A model generated the notes under the pieces. That model saw only the letters and a list, made by a program, of their open reading frames with translations. It was not told the DNA's origin and searched no databases. Shown here piece after piece: positions 27,244 to 35,531 of a stretch of DNA of 64,000 bases. Position 1 is the stretch's first letter, and each line of letters starts with the position of its first letter. Source of the stretch: Companilactobacillus versmoldensis DSM 14857 = KCTC 3814 (GTDB lineage: Bacteria; Bacillota; Bacilli; Lactobacillales; Lactobacillaceae); contig NZ_AZFA01000003.1 in NCBI RefSeq assembly GCF_001434295.1, forward strand, positions 1 to 64,000, given 5' to 3'. The translations under genes were made by a program, and so were the position numbers.

Positions 27244-27972
27244 TTGTCACTTATAAATTTAAGTTATCGGACGAATTATTTACATACTTATTTCAAAACC
27301 ACCGCAGTCATTCCTGATACGAATGAAAAAGAATATCCAACTTTATTTCTACTTCACGGATACACCGGCGATGATTCGGCCTGGATCAGACATACAAACA
27401 TCGAAAAACTAGCTCGTAAATATAACATTGCCGTCGTCATGCCAGAAGCTAGGAATGCCTTTTATACCGATTCTGATTTCATCCCCTACTATTCATTCTT
27501 TGTCGATGAATTGATCGACAAATTAAGAAACAATCTACCGTTAGCAACTAATAAAGCTGAAAACTTCATTGCGGGTTCCAGTATGGGCGGTTATGGTGCT
27601 CTGAAAATAGGTTTCAAAAATCCTGATCTTTTCAGTCATGTAGCGGCACTTTCACCGATTACAGATATCATCCATTTCCGTAATAACCCGCAAACACCGA
27701 TGGCTAACAACACTTTTGATACGATTTTTGATAGTCCTGAGAAAATTGCTGACAATCAGTTGGTCAATATTGTCTCTAATAAAAATTACAGCCAAAAGAT
27801 CATGACTATTTGTGGAACGGATGATTATATGTATCAAGATAATCTCGACTTCAAAAATTTCATGACAAATAAAATCGGTAAAAATTATACTTGGCACGAA
27901 GTATCCGGAAATCATTCTTGGGATACTTGGGTCGATAATGTCGAGACGATCTTCCGATGGATCTCCGAATAA
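27244..27972 (+). CDS. Esterase D/EstA-like serine esterase
   Basis: A 242-aa esterase without signal peptide. LFLLHGYTGDDSAW marks the oxyanion region, GSSMGGYGALK the nucleophile, CGTDDYMY the Asp and SGNHSWDTW the His. This is the pattern of the lactococcal tributyrin esterase EstA and the esterase D family, acting on short-chain acyl or S-acyl esters. It uses a TTG start 7 nt after AAGGAGG. A bidirectional terminator follows. Confidence 0.88.
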   Translation: MSLINLSYRTNYLHTYFKTTAVIPDTNEKEYPTLFLLHGYTGDDSAWIRHTNIEKLARKYNIAVVMPEARNAFYTDSDFIPYYSFFVDELIDKLRNNLPLATNKAENFIAGSSMGGYGALKIGFKNPDLFSHVAALSPITDIIHFRNNPQTPMANNTFDTIFDSPEKIADNQLVNIVSNKNYSQKIMTICGTDDYMYQDNLDFKNFMTNKIGKNYTWHEVSGNHSWDTWVDNVETIFRWISE

Positions 27973-27981
27973 AATGAAATC

Positions 27982-28024
27982 AAAAAAGACAATCTGCAGA
28001 AAGAAAATGCTGATTGTCTTTTTT
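27982..28024. terminator. Bidirectional esterase/nupC terminator
   Basis: AAAAAAGACAATC and GATTGTCTTTTTT form a 13-bp stem that extends by GCA/TGC past a mismatch. Confidence 0.88.
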
Positions 28025-28040
28025 AGTTTATTAAGATTTA

Positions 28041-29252
28041 TTACCAAACAAACAAGCCAACGAAGCCTGCCGAAAGCAAGGATACTAGGATACCTGAAAG
28101 TAACATGTATCCAACATTTTTTGAGATGACATCATTTTTTTGCTTATCAACGATCCCTTTGAAACAACCAATGATCATTCCTAAAGTTGAAAAGTTAGCA
28201 AATGAAGTAATGAAGACGGTCAGAACAGCTTTGAAGTGTGGATCAAAGTCATTGATGATTTTTGTGACCTTGCCCATTACTACGAATTCGTTAGTAACTA
28301 ATTTGGTACCCATATATTGAGCCATTTGGAATGAATCATGTGAGCTTAGACCCAACAACCAGGCAAATGGATACATGATGACTCCTAAGATGTGTTCCAA
28401 AGTCAGCCATGGATTGACTAATTGGAGAACTTTATCGATCAAGGCGGCCAAGGCAACGAAAGCAATAACATTAGCTGTGATAATCAAGATCAATTTTCCA
28501 GCACCGAGGATCGAATCACCCAAGAATGAGAAAAATGGTTCCTTCTTGCCATTATCATCAGTATCACTGACCGTGGCAACTGTATCTTCACTTGGATCGA
28601 CCGTAACTGGATTTAATAAACTTGTCACAATAATTGCATTAATAATATTGATCGGTATCGCGGTTAAAATAAACTGCCCCGGCATCATTTGAATATATGC
28701 ACCAATGATCGATGCTGTGACACAACTCATTGACATCATGGCTAAGGTAACGTTCCGCTCAGCCTTCATTTTCTTAAGCTGTAAACCTGATACAGCTAAA
28801 GCTTCAGTATTACCTAAAAACATCATTTCAACAGCGAAGAATGATTCGAATCTAGGCTGTCCAGTGATTGCTGACAAACCTTTTCCGATCCATTTAATGA
28901 TGAACGGTAAAACTCCGATATAAGTTAGGATATCGAAGAGCGGGACGATCAATAGGATCGGTAATAAGGCACTGGTAACGAAGTCCATACTTTTGACATG
29001 GACCCAACTAGGCAAGGCGAATTCAATCCCGACATACGCAACTTGAACCAGCCAATCAAAACCGGCTGCTGCACCAGAGACAATATCACGACCGACACTC
29101 ATGCTGGTCAAAAACCAAGCTAAGACCAAATTCAAAACGACCATTACAATAATCGAACGCCACTGGATTTTTTTACGATGTTTTGAGAATAAAACACCGA
29201 TGGCTAAAAATACGATAATTCCAATAATATTAACAATCAAATACATACTCAT
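28041..29252 (-). CDS. nupC: Concentrative nucleoside transporter
   Basis: A 403-aa CNT-family proton or sodium-coupled nucleoside permease with about ten transmembrane segments. Family motifs include EMMFLGNTEALAVSG and the SFANFSTLGMIIG segment near the C-terminus, which resembles the CNT GFANFSSIGI signature. AAGGAG lies ahead of the ATG. It is a single-gene unit with its own promoter. Confidence 0.92.
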   Translation of the reverse strand: MSMYLIVNIIGIIVFLAIGVLFSKHRKKIQWRSIIVMVVLNLVLAWFLTSMSVGRDIVSGAAAGFDWLVQVAYVGIEFALPSWVHVKSMDFVTSALLPILLIVPLFDILTYIGVLPFIIKWIGKGLSAITGQPRFESFFAVEMMFLGNTEALAVSGLQLKKMKAERNVTLAMMSMSCVTASIIGAYIQMMPGQFILTAIPINIINAIIVTSLLNPVTVDPSEDTVATVSDTDDNGKKEPFFSFLGDSILGAGKLILIITANVIAFVALAALIDKVLQLVNPWLTLEHILGVIMYPFAWLLGLSSHDSFQMAQYMGTKLVTNEFVVMGKVTKIINDFDPHFKAVLTVFITSFANFSTLGMIIGCFKGIVDKQKNDVISKNVGYMLLSGILVSLLSAGFVGLFVW

Positions 29253-29294
29253 CTTACTTAATCTCCTTTTATCCCTCCAATTGTTTATTAAATC

Positions 29295-29323
29295 ATATCA
29301 TCAATTGAGGTTAAAAATGTCAA
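29295..29323 (-). promoter_or_regulatory. nupC promoter
   Basis: Consensus TTGACA (29318-29323) and TGATAT (29295-29300) with 17 nt between them, minus strand, 43 bp upstream of nupC. Confidence 0.5.
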
Positions 29324-29449
29324 AAATGACTATTTTATTATTAATATCATGTGATAGAAATTGATATTAGGTATTTTGCTGTTAACTATAAAAAAAATCA
29401 TCGATTCTATTAATATAATCGGTGATCTCAAGTGATATTTTCTCGGGTA

Positions 29450-29480
29450 TAACTTTTGTTTAAGACATAAACAAAAGTTA
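29450..29480. repeat. Perfect 13-bp inverted repeat after the citX-like gene
   Basis: TAACTTTTGTTTA and its exact complement with a 5-nt loop lie 5 bp after the stop codon. Neither side carries a U-tract, so it is not a standard terminator; mRNA 3'-end protection or a protein site are alternatives. A second imperfect repeat (ATCATCGATT/AATCGGTGAT) lies near 29397-29426. Confidence 0.55.
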
Positions 29481-29484
29481 AGCC

Positions 29485-30021
29485 TCAAAAATTAACGTAT
29501 TGATTAATGATCTGATCCACCCTTTGACGTAATTCGTCCAAAGTATGATTTTGTTGTGTTTGACACTCATCAGCCTGACGGTCGCAAAGAAGGCACGTCC
29601 GCGGTTCAAGATCCAATTCTTTGCGGGTAACTTCAGAAACATTATCATTAACAACGCCAAAAACACTGATTTCTGAAATTGGGCCTAGTGGTTCTTCTTC
29701 TTCGTAATTGACTGCTTGCTGTTTTAAATAAGCTGCATCCATTTCAATTATCAAAAAGGCCTGTGGTCCACTGGATAGATCCCACAAAACTTCCTTTAAA
29801 ACTTTATATTTTTTCAAAAACTCATTAACTACAATATTAAATGCCCGACTAATGTAACGATTATTTTTAATTGGACCCGGAATCCGCATTGTAATATTTA
29901 GCAAAGCACAATTTTCCGGTATCTCATCAACTAAATAATTTTCTTCATCGCGTGCATTTTGACGACTTTTTACAATTTGTTCGTCAGTTTTAACGTATCC
30001 TTCAGAAAATACTTTTACCAT
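29485..30021 (-). CDS. Orphan CitX-like protein
   Basis: A 178-aa protein related to CitX, the transferase that loads the 2'-(5''-phosphoribosyl)-3'-dephospho-CoA group onto the citrate lyase acyl carrier protein. Shared features are PGPIK (48-52), SGPQAFL (84-90) and the C-terminal RTCLLCDRQADEC with its Cys pairs (141-153). The segment normally reading PLGR-x-x-DID is PLGPISEIS here (111-119), so the DxD pair thought to bind metal is missing. No citrate lyase gene lies in this window. It may be inactive or have a new role. Confidence 0.8.
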   Translation of the reverse strand: MVKVFSEGYVKTDEQIVKSRQNARDEENYLVDEIPENCALLNITMRIPGPIKNNRYISRAFNIVVNEFLKKYKVLKEVLWDLSSGPQAFLIIEMDAAYLKQQAVNYEEEEPLGPISEISVFGVVNDNVSEVTRKELDLEPRTCLLCDRQADECQTQQNHTLDELRQRVDQIINQYVNF

Positions 30022-30181
30022 TTATAAAACCCCAATGATTTAAATTTAATATAGCAGAAATTTATTTGTTTATTTTATATAAAACATCAAATTTATTCTA
30101 CCACGAAAACCTATTATATTGCCGATACTCGCCTAACTTAACAGTTATTTTTTCCTTGGTCAGCTTAATCAAGCATATATG

Positions 30182-30229
30182 ACAAAAAAAGTGCTTTGAA
30201 AATGCCACTAAGGCATTTTCAAAGCACTT
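30182..30229 (-). terminator. Lipase terminator
   Basis: An 18-bp perfect stem (AAGTGCTTTGAAAATGCC and complement, 30189-30206/30212-30229) with a 5-nt loop and seven Us on the minus strand, about 60 bp after the lipase stop. Confidence 0.92.
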
Positions 30230-30286
30230 CACTTTTGAGGATTATTTGAGATAGGAATAGAAATGAAATGAAGTTAAAAAATAGTT

Positions 30287-31510
30287 TTAATCTAGTGCAT
30301 GTAACTTTTGAACAATATTGTCATAGAAATTGACCATTGGGTTTCTCAAACTTGCAGCCTGTTTAGTATCTGCAAGAATGAAGTCCTTATGATCCCAACC
30401 TTGTTCTGGATCGTTATATTGCCATACACCTGTCTGGGTATCAGGTGTATCGTCATCTCTGACAGCAGCTTGGTTCAATGGATATTGTGCCGAAATAACT
30501 GGCACTTCACCATCGTTTGGCCACCATCTTGGATCGTTACCATGAGCACCAATATAAGCTGCTCCGATAACATCGACTGAATTCATCGTTGACATTGGAA
30601 CATAACGTCCTAATGCATTGGGTTTTGTTGCAATACCGGAATAAGTAAAGTAGTGTTCATCAGGAGCAAGATCAGTTCTGGCATTGATCGAATTTGCCCC
30701 TTTAGTTGTTAAATCGTAAAGTGAGTTATCAGTTGTCTTCCAAACCTTACTATTAACAGCAGATTTCAAAAAGCTCAAACTTGATTGACCTTGTTTTCTA
30801 GTCAATCCCCATTGGTCAAGCTTGTAATCATTTGAAATGACTACCTTTGGAACTTTGACGCCCATAATGGCACCAGTATAAAGCAAGTTTCTAACGACTT
30901 GCAAATTACCAACATCAGTGGCAGTTGGCGTACCATTAGAAGGTGCAGCAACAGTTACGACTGAATCGACCCAATCCTTGCCACCTTGAAATAGTGAACT
31001 AGTGTCTGAGCCAGTAGCCTTAACTTCTTCAGGACTACCATTTCTGAGTAATGTATCTAACTCACGAACGGTTTGACCACCCATTGAATGACCTAATAGA
31101 TGGACTTTATTAGTGCCATTCCATTGTGGATAGATACCTGGGAATGTTCTCCCATAACGATCATGACCATATTTTTCAGCATGGACTTTACCATAATCAA
31201 CGGTACCACCTTTGATGTAATAATAAAGTTCCACTGCCCGATCATAGTCACTACTATATGGACTGACTGTACCTTCAAGAGCGTTAGGTGTTTTACCATT
31301 GGTACCATAATTTAAATCTTTAATAATATCAGTAGTAGTGCCGCCCCAATAAAGGTTGTCGCCATCTTCGCCACGTCCCCAGCCTGTTAAGCCATTAACG
31401 AAAACTACTGGGTAGTCATTTGAAGCATAACTGGTATTGACCAGTCCAGTAAATCCAATAACGGCAAAAAACAAACCAAATAATAAGGCAATTATTGATT
31501 TCTTTTTCAT
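30287..31510 (-). CDS. Secreted family I.5 lipase
   Basis: A 407-aa exported triacylglycerol lipase. The signal peptide ends near VNTSYAS (about 30) and the mature enzyme begins directly, without the long pro-region of staphylococcal lipases. VFVNGLTGWGRGEDG is the oxyanion region, GHSMGG the nucleophile (S142), PNDGEV the Asp (D333), GWDHKDF the His (H374). The zinc ligands known in Geobacillus lipases are kept: D90, H110, H116, D232 (in KLDQWGL). ATG 31510 follows AGGAGAGG; a longer frame to 31552 would overlap the promoter. A cre-like site lies in the promoter. Confidence 0.92.
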   Translation of the reverse strand: MKKKSIIALLFGLFFAVIGFTGLVNTSYASNDYPVVFVNGLTGWGRGEDGDNLYWGGTTTDIIKDLNYGTNGKTPNALEGTVSPYSSDYDRAVELYYYIKGGTVDYGKVHAEKYGHDRYGRTFPGIYPQWNGTNKVHLLGHSMGGQTVRELDTLLRNGSPEEVKATGSDTSSLFQGGKDWVDSVVTVAAPSNGTPTATDVGNLQVVRNLLYTGAIMGVKVPKVVISNDYKLDQWGLTRKQGQSSLSFLKSAVNSKVWKTTDNSLYDLTTKGANSINARTDLAPDEHYFTYSGIATKPNALGRYVPMSTMNSVDVIGAAYIGAHGNDPRWWPNDGEVPVISAQYPLNQAAVRDDDTPDTQTGVWQYNDPEQGWDHKDFILADTKQAASLRNPMVNFYDNIVQKLHALD

Positions 31511-31540
31511 TGTGAAATCCTCTCCTTCCCTATGTACTCG

Positions 31541-31569
31541 ATAATACTGCATGTAAGCGGTTTCTTCAA
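31541..31569 (-). promoter_or_regulatory. Lipase promoter with internal cre-like site
   Basis: TTGAAG (31564-31569), 17-nt spacer and TATTAT (31541-31546) on the minus strand. The spacer holds AGAAACCGCTTACA (31552-31565), matching cre at 13 of 14 positions, so CcpA would repress by blocking polymerase. Confidence 0.55.
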
Positions 31570-31703
31570 TAGTTCTTCACAATTATGTCGTTTCTATTTT
31601 ACAAATATAATTTCCTAAATTATGACTACATTCATAATAATCAACCATAAAACTACGATAATCAGATTTAAAAGCAAAATTTTTAAAATTAATTTCAGAA
31701 AAT

Positions 31704-31743
31704 AAAAAAATGTGCCGATTTTTAAAAAATCAGCACATTTTTT
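31704..31743 (-). terminator. dhaKLM terminator
   Basis: AAATGTGCTGATTTTT paired with AAAAATCGGCACATTT, followed by a T run, just after the dhaM stop. Confidence 0.88.
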
Positions 31744-31754
31744 AGTATTTTAAT

Positions 31755-32123
31755 TTACTTGATCTTCAATTTTTTCAAGCTATCTTCAATCGTGGTCAAC
31801 GGAGAATCTATCTCAGCTAGTGTAGCGGCTGTATAGGCTCCTTCTACCAAGGCCACGTCATATTTATGGACATCTTTGTCGGTCATTTCGAGGAACATTT
31901 CTAGATTCATCTTCGAACTTCCCAGATCATAAAATGCCAAGATAGTCTGACCTTGATTGTCATCAAAAGCTTTTTGGATATTTTCTAATGATGAACCGAT
32001 CTTACCTTCGTCAGTCCCACCAGCATATGTTATCGAAAGACTTGGTGCAGCTTGGCTAATCAAATCTTTGACACCTTCAGCTATTTTTGGTGAATGAGAA
32101 ACTATCACGATTCCATATTTCAT
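31755..32123 (-). CDS. dhaM: Dihydroxyacetone kinase phosphotransfer subunit
   Basis: A 122-aa EIIA-mannose-like protein that passes phosphate from HPr to DhaL. The phospho-His is H10 in VIVSHSPKIAEG; the GGTDEGKIGSS and YDLGSS loops are typical. It is the short single-domain form found in Gram-positives, without the extra HPr and EI domains of enteric DhaM. Its ATG overlaps the dhaL stop as TAATG, indicating coupled translation. Last gene of dhaKLM. Confidence 0.94.
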   Translation of the reverse strand: MKYGIVIVSHSPKIAEGVKDLISQAAPSLSITYAGGTDEGKIGSSLENIQKAFDDNQGQTILAFYDLGSSKMNLEMFLEMTDKDVHKYDVALVEGAYTAATLAEIDSPLTTIEDSLKKLKIK

Positions 32124-32710
32124 TATTTTTCTCCTAACGCTTCAATTAATGAGTCGAATAAATAGGCACTGGATTGTGATCCGGGATCAAGATGACCGAC
32201 GGATTTTTCTTCCAAATAACTAGCCCGGCCTTTAGTTGCAACCATACCTTTTGTTGATTGCAAGGCTTGATCGACCTGATCAGCTGTCAACGGACCAGCA
32301 CTTAAATCGTCGGCAACTGGTTGCCAAACATCGATCATCGTTTTCATCTTAACATCTGATTGTCCACGTCTTTTAATGCCATCAGCACCAACTTGAACTA
32401 ATTTAGCTAAGTCAGCTTCATCTTTGGCCGCCTTGGACATATCTAAAAAGGCCGTCCCATACAAAGGACCTGAGGCTCCGCCAACTTTTTGGATCATCGC
32501 AAATGCAGTCGTCTTGAATAAGGCGGATAAATCAGCAGGCGTCTGCTTATCTAGAGCTTCTTTGACCGCTTTAGCTCCACGCTCCATATTAGTCCCATGA
32601 TCTCCATCACCAATAGCAGTATCCAACTCATTCAAAGTTGACACATTTTCATCCAACTTACTGGTAAATAATTTGATCCATTGTTCAGCATTCGTTAATT
32701 CTAATTTCAT
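32123..32710 (-). CDS. dhaL: Dihydroxyacetone kinase ADP-binding subunit
   Basis: A 195-aa helical-barrel subunit holding ADP-Mg, re-phosphorylated by DhaM. The metal aspartates are D30, D35 and D37 in ELDTAIGDGDHG; GGASGPLYG and the C-terminal DPGSQS are family motifs. ATG 32710 follows an AGGTGA site; a frame starting at 32758 would overlap dhaK by 37 bp and lacks a ribosome site. Confidence 0.94.
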   Translation of the reverse strand: MKLELTNAEQWIKLFTSKLDENVSTLNELDTAIGDGDHGTNMERGAKAVKEALDKQTPADLSALFKTTAFAMIQKVGGASGPLYGTAFLDMSKAAKDEADLAKLVQVGADGIKRRGQSDVKMKTMIDVWQPVADDLSAGPLTADQVDQALQSTKGMVATKGRASYLEEKSVGHLDPGSQSSAYLFDSLIEALGEK

Positions 32711-32721
32711 CTTTTTTTCAC

Positions 32722-33714
32722 CTACCATGCAATCGTTTTTACAGGCTCTTTCAGCCATTTTATCCAGTCATCGTCCACTTTCATTATAGTCAAAGATAAA
32801 CCTTGCATATCAAGCGAGGTGACCATATTGCCAACTTTACTAAATCCAACCTCAATATTTTGTTTCTTTAACTGGTCGAGAACATCATTGGCGAAAATAA
32901 ATTGTTCCATTAGCGGAGTAGCACCCATACCATTAACGAGAACAGCAAATTTACCATCTTTCTTAGCGAAATCTTTTGTGATTTTATTTACTAAATCAGC
33001 GGCTAATTGTTTTGACTTGCTGATCTTCTCGATCGAATATCCACGTTCATTGTGAATACCAATGCCAAATTCAATCTCGTCATCCTTCAGCTCAAATCCA
33101 GGATGACCGACTGCAGGCACAGTAGCTGCATGTAAAGCGATACCGATAGTCTTGGTATTCTCGATAACGGTCTTGCCTAGTTGTTCCAACTCATCAAGTG
33201 ACTTGCCAGCCCGAGCAGCTGCACCAATGATCTTTTCAACTAAGACGGTCCCAGCAACGCCACGTTTACCTTGAGTAAATTCACTGTTTTCAACAGAAAT
33301 ATCATCATCGACAACGATCGACTTGACCTTGATGTCATCAGCCTCTGCCATTTCTTTAGCCATGTCGAAGTTCATCACATCGCCAGAATAGTTCTTAACG
33401 ATCAATAAAACCCCTTGACCATGGTCAACGGCCTTGATAGCTTCATAAATTTGATCAGGTGTTGGTGAAGTAAAGATCTCGCCCGCAACAGCAGCTGATA
33501 ACATGCCATCGCCAACGAAACCAGCGTGCAATGGTTCATGTCCACTACCACCACCAGAAACGATGCCAACTTGCTGGCTATCCGCAAAATCATCATCATT
33601 TCTGACAACGGCGGTAGTATTTGGGATCTGTTTTACTAATTCATGATTGACTCTGACCAAACCTGAGATCATCTCAGGTACGATATTTTCAACCTCATTG
33701 ATAATTTTTTTCAT
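32722..33714 (-). CDS. dhaK: Dihydroxyacetone kinase substrate-binding subunit
   Basis: A 330-aa subunit that binds dihydroxyacetone covalently through a His, here H195 in GIALHAATVP. GGGSGHEPLHAGFVG (about 54-68) is the DhaK signature. With DhaL and DhaM it makes dihydroxyacetone phosphate at the expense of PEP. ATG 33714 follows GAGGAGG; a frame from 33750 would begin near the minus-10 region. The promoter overlaps a weak cre. No glycerol dehydrogenase or dhaS regulator lies next to it. Confidence 0.95.
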   Translation of the reverse strand: MKKIINEVENIVPEMISGLVRVNHELVKQIPNTTAVVRNDDDFADSQQVGIVSGGGSGHEPLHAGFVGDGMLSAAVAGEIFTSPTPDQIYEAIKAVDHGQGVLLIVKNYSGDVMNFDMAKEMAEADDIKVKSIVVDDDISVENSEFTQGKRGVAGTVLVEKIIGAAARAGKSLDELEQLGKTVIENTKTIGIALHAATVPAVGHPGFELKDDEIEFGIGIHNERGYSIEKISKSKQLAADLVNKITKDFAKKDGKFAVLVNGMGATPLMEQFIFANDVLDQLKKQNIEVGFSKVGNMVTSLDMQGLSLTIMKVDDDWIKWLKEPVKTIAW

Positions 33715-33748
33715 CCAATCCTCCTCACGTTTTACAAACAACAAATTC

Positions 33749-33778
33749 ATTATAACGTAAACGCTTTATTTATATGAA
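33749..33778 (-). promoter_or_regulatory. dhaKLM promoter with weak cre-like site
   Basis: Consensus TATAAT (33749-33754) with a TTCATA minus-35 (33773-33778) 18 nt upstream on the minus strand. The spacer contains CGTAAACGCTTTAT (33756-33769), 11 of 14 to cre, centred on AACGCTT. Confidence 0.5.
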
Positions 33779-33784
33779 AAATTA

Positions 33785-33812
33785 GCCAATAAAAAAAGCC
33801 CTCCCGGACAGA
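33785..33812 (-). terminator. Short terminator of the HAD phosphatase gene
   Basis: Minus-strand GTCC-GGGA-GGGC stem with a GNRA-type loop, followed by seven Us, directly after the stop codon. The stem is only 4 bp. Confidence 0.5.
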
Positions 33813-34634
33813 TCAGTCGATTTCTCCACGAAGAACTTTATTCAGCATCCAGGCAACCCCGTCTTGATTATTGGTTTTGGTTACTAGGTTGGAAGCTTTT
33901 TTGACCTCTGGCATCGCATTTTCCATAGCGACCCCATGACCAACTCCACGCAACATCTCTAAGTCATTACCATAGTCACCGAAACACATAAAATCATTGA
34001 TTGAGATCTGTGAAAAGGTCGAAAGTTTCTGCAAAGCGGAAAATTTCGTGCAATTCAAAGGATTGATCTCATAATAATATTTTCCAGAACGACTGACTTC
34101 AACTGGTAAAGAACTATATGATTCAATGATCTTGATTAATTTTTGAGCTTGTTGTGGACTGGCACTGAAGCAAACCTTATAAATGACATTATCTTTATTC
34201 TGAGCAATTTCTCGAAATCCTTCAATTGAACTTACCAAAATGGTCTTCGAACTGACTCCATGATAATAGGTTGCTCCACTCAATTGAGGATCAGAGATAT
34301 AAGTCGTATCTAGACTATCCAAAACGACTTTAAAATCTTCATTCAAGACCCCTTTCAACAATTGATCGATCACTTTGGGATCAAGTGGATGATCATTAAG
34401 TAAATGACCATTTGGATCAACAATCACAGCCCCATTCAATAAAATTTTATACCCAGGTACTTTCAAATCACGTTCTAAATACTGTTTGACTGAGTTCAAA
34501 GTTCGACCTGAACAAATGGCAAATTGCATCCCTTGGCTGACTGCCAAACGAATCGCCCGTCGATTAACTTGCGAGATCTCACTTTGACTATTTAAAAGGG
34601 TCCCATCTAAATCGGTCCCGATGAAACTGATCAT
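33813..34634 (-). CDS. Cof-type HAD-superfamily phosphatase
   Basis: A 273-aa cytosolic phosphatase of HAD subfamily IIB. Motif I is GTDLDGTLLN (6-15), motif II ICSGRT (about 40), motif III and IV lie in FGDYGNDLEML near residue 220. Substrates of this subfamily are sugar phosphates or FMN/pyridoxal phosphate and cannot be assigned. AGGAG precedes the ATG. It lies downstream of menH with an 84-bp gap and is likely separate. Confidence 0.9.
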   Translation of the reverse strand: MISFIGTDLDGTLLNSQSEISQVNRRAIRLAVSQGMQFAICSGRTLNSVKQYLERDLKVPGYKILLNGAVIVDPNGHLLNDHPLDPKVIDQLLKGVLNEDFKVVLDSLDTTYISDPQLSGATYYHGVSSKTILVSSIEGFREIAQNKDNVIYKVCFSASPQQAQKLIKIIESYSSLPVEVSRSGKYYYEINPLNCTKFSALQKLSTFSQISINDFMCFGDYGNDLEMLRGVGHGVAMENAMPEVKKASNLVTKTNNQDGVAWMLNKVLRGEID

Positions 34635-34718
34635 AAAATAACTCCTAACTGATTGTTCATTTTTATATCTAATGCTAATAGGATAACATTAATTTTTGTA
34701 TATGAAAGTATCAGTTGC

Positions 34719-35531
34719 TTAGACCAACTTCATCAAAAAATCAGCAAAATATTTTGGAGCTTCAAAATGAATATTGTGACCAACGCCAGATACAATCGAA
34801 AGTTTGGCTGATGGTATCTTCTGCTGCAATAAATGGCCAATTTTAACAAATTTCTGATCTTTTTCGCCCGCAATGATATCGACCGGTAGATCATTCAAAG
34901 TATCCAATTCATCCCAATGATTAGGTTGCTGGCCTGTTCCCATTTCTCGCAAAGAATTGGCTACATTAGTCGGGTCTTGATCAATGCGTTGTTGATGCAT
35001 GAAAGCAAAATCAGTTTCAGAAGTATTCTTTTGGCTAGCAAATAAAGGCATATTTTCCCAATCATGAATGAAATCATCCATGCCAACTTGTAATACCTTA
35101 TCAGCTAATCTGTGGTCATGAATTTGTCGCTGCAGCCGTCGTTCTTTATCAGCAATACCGGCTGTGGTACTTTCCAAAATCAAATGCTTGATCATTTGGG
35201 GATACTTCAATGCAAAAGCAATGGCGATCCTGCCACCCATTGAATAGCCACATAAATAAATGTTCTTTAAAGACAACGCAGTAAATATCTGACTCAGATC
35301 AGCAATTTGTTGACTTTGTGAAAAGCGACTAGGCTCAATCGATTGCTGTCGATTATCGGCAAACCCTAACAAATCTATAGTCAAATATTGACCTGAAAAA
35401 TCTTTGATACTTTTATCAAAGTCATGTTTAGAACCTAGAAAACCATGCAGCATGACAAAAACATGCTGACTTGGATCAGTTATTTTAGTCTGATAATGAT
35501 AATCAACGCCATTAATGGTTATTTTTGACAT
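34719..35531 (-). CDS. menH: SHCHC synthase-type alpha/beta hydrolase
   Basis: A 270-aa alpha/beta-fold protein. FVMLHGFLGSKHDF, the nucleophile motif GYSMGGRIA and the C-terminal SGVGHNIHFEAP fit MenH, which eliminates pyruvate from SEPHCHC to give SHCHC. Its position behind menF and menD, with its ATG overlapping the menD end by 20 bp, supports the name; by sequence alone a general hydrolase is possible. The ribosome site is weak (AAGGA, about 13 nt), suggesting translational coupling to menD. Confidence 0.85.
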   Translation of the reverse strand: MSKITINGVDYHYQTKITDPSQHVFVMLHGFLGSKHDFDKSIKDFSGQYLTIDLLGFADNRQQSIEPSRFSQSQQIADLSQIFTALSLKNIYLCGYSMGGRIAIAFALKYPQMIKHLILESTTAGIADKERRLQRQIHDHRLADKVLQVGMDDFIHDWENMPLFASQKNTSETDFAFMHQQRIDQDPTNVANSLREMGTGQQPNHWDELDTLNDLPVDIIAGEKDQKFVKIGHLLQQKIPSAKLSIVSGVGHNIHFEAPKYFADFLMKLV

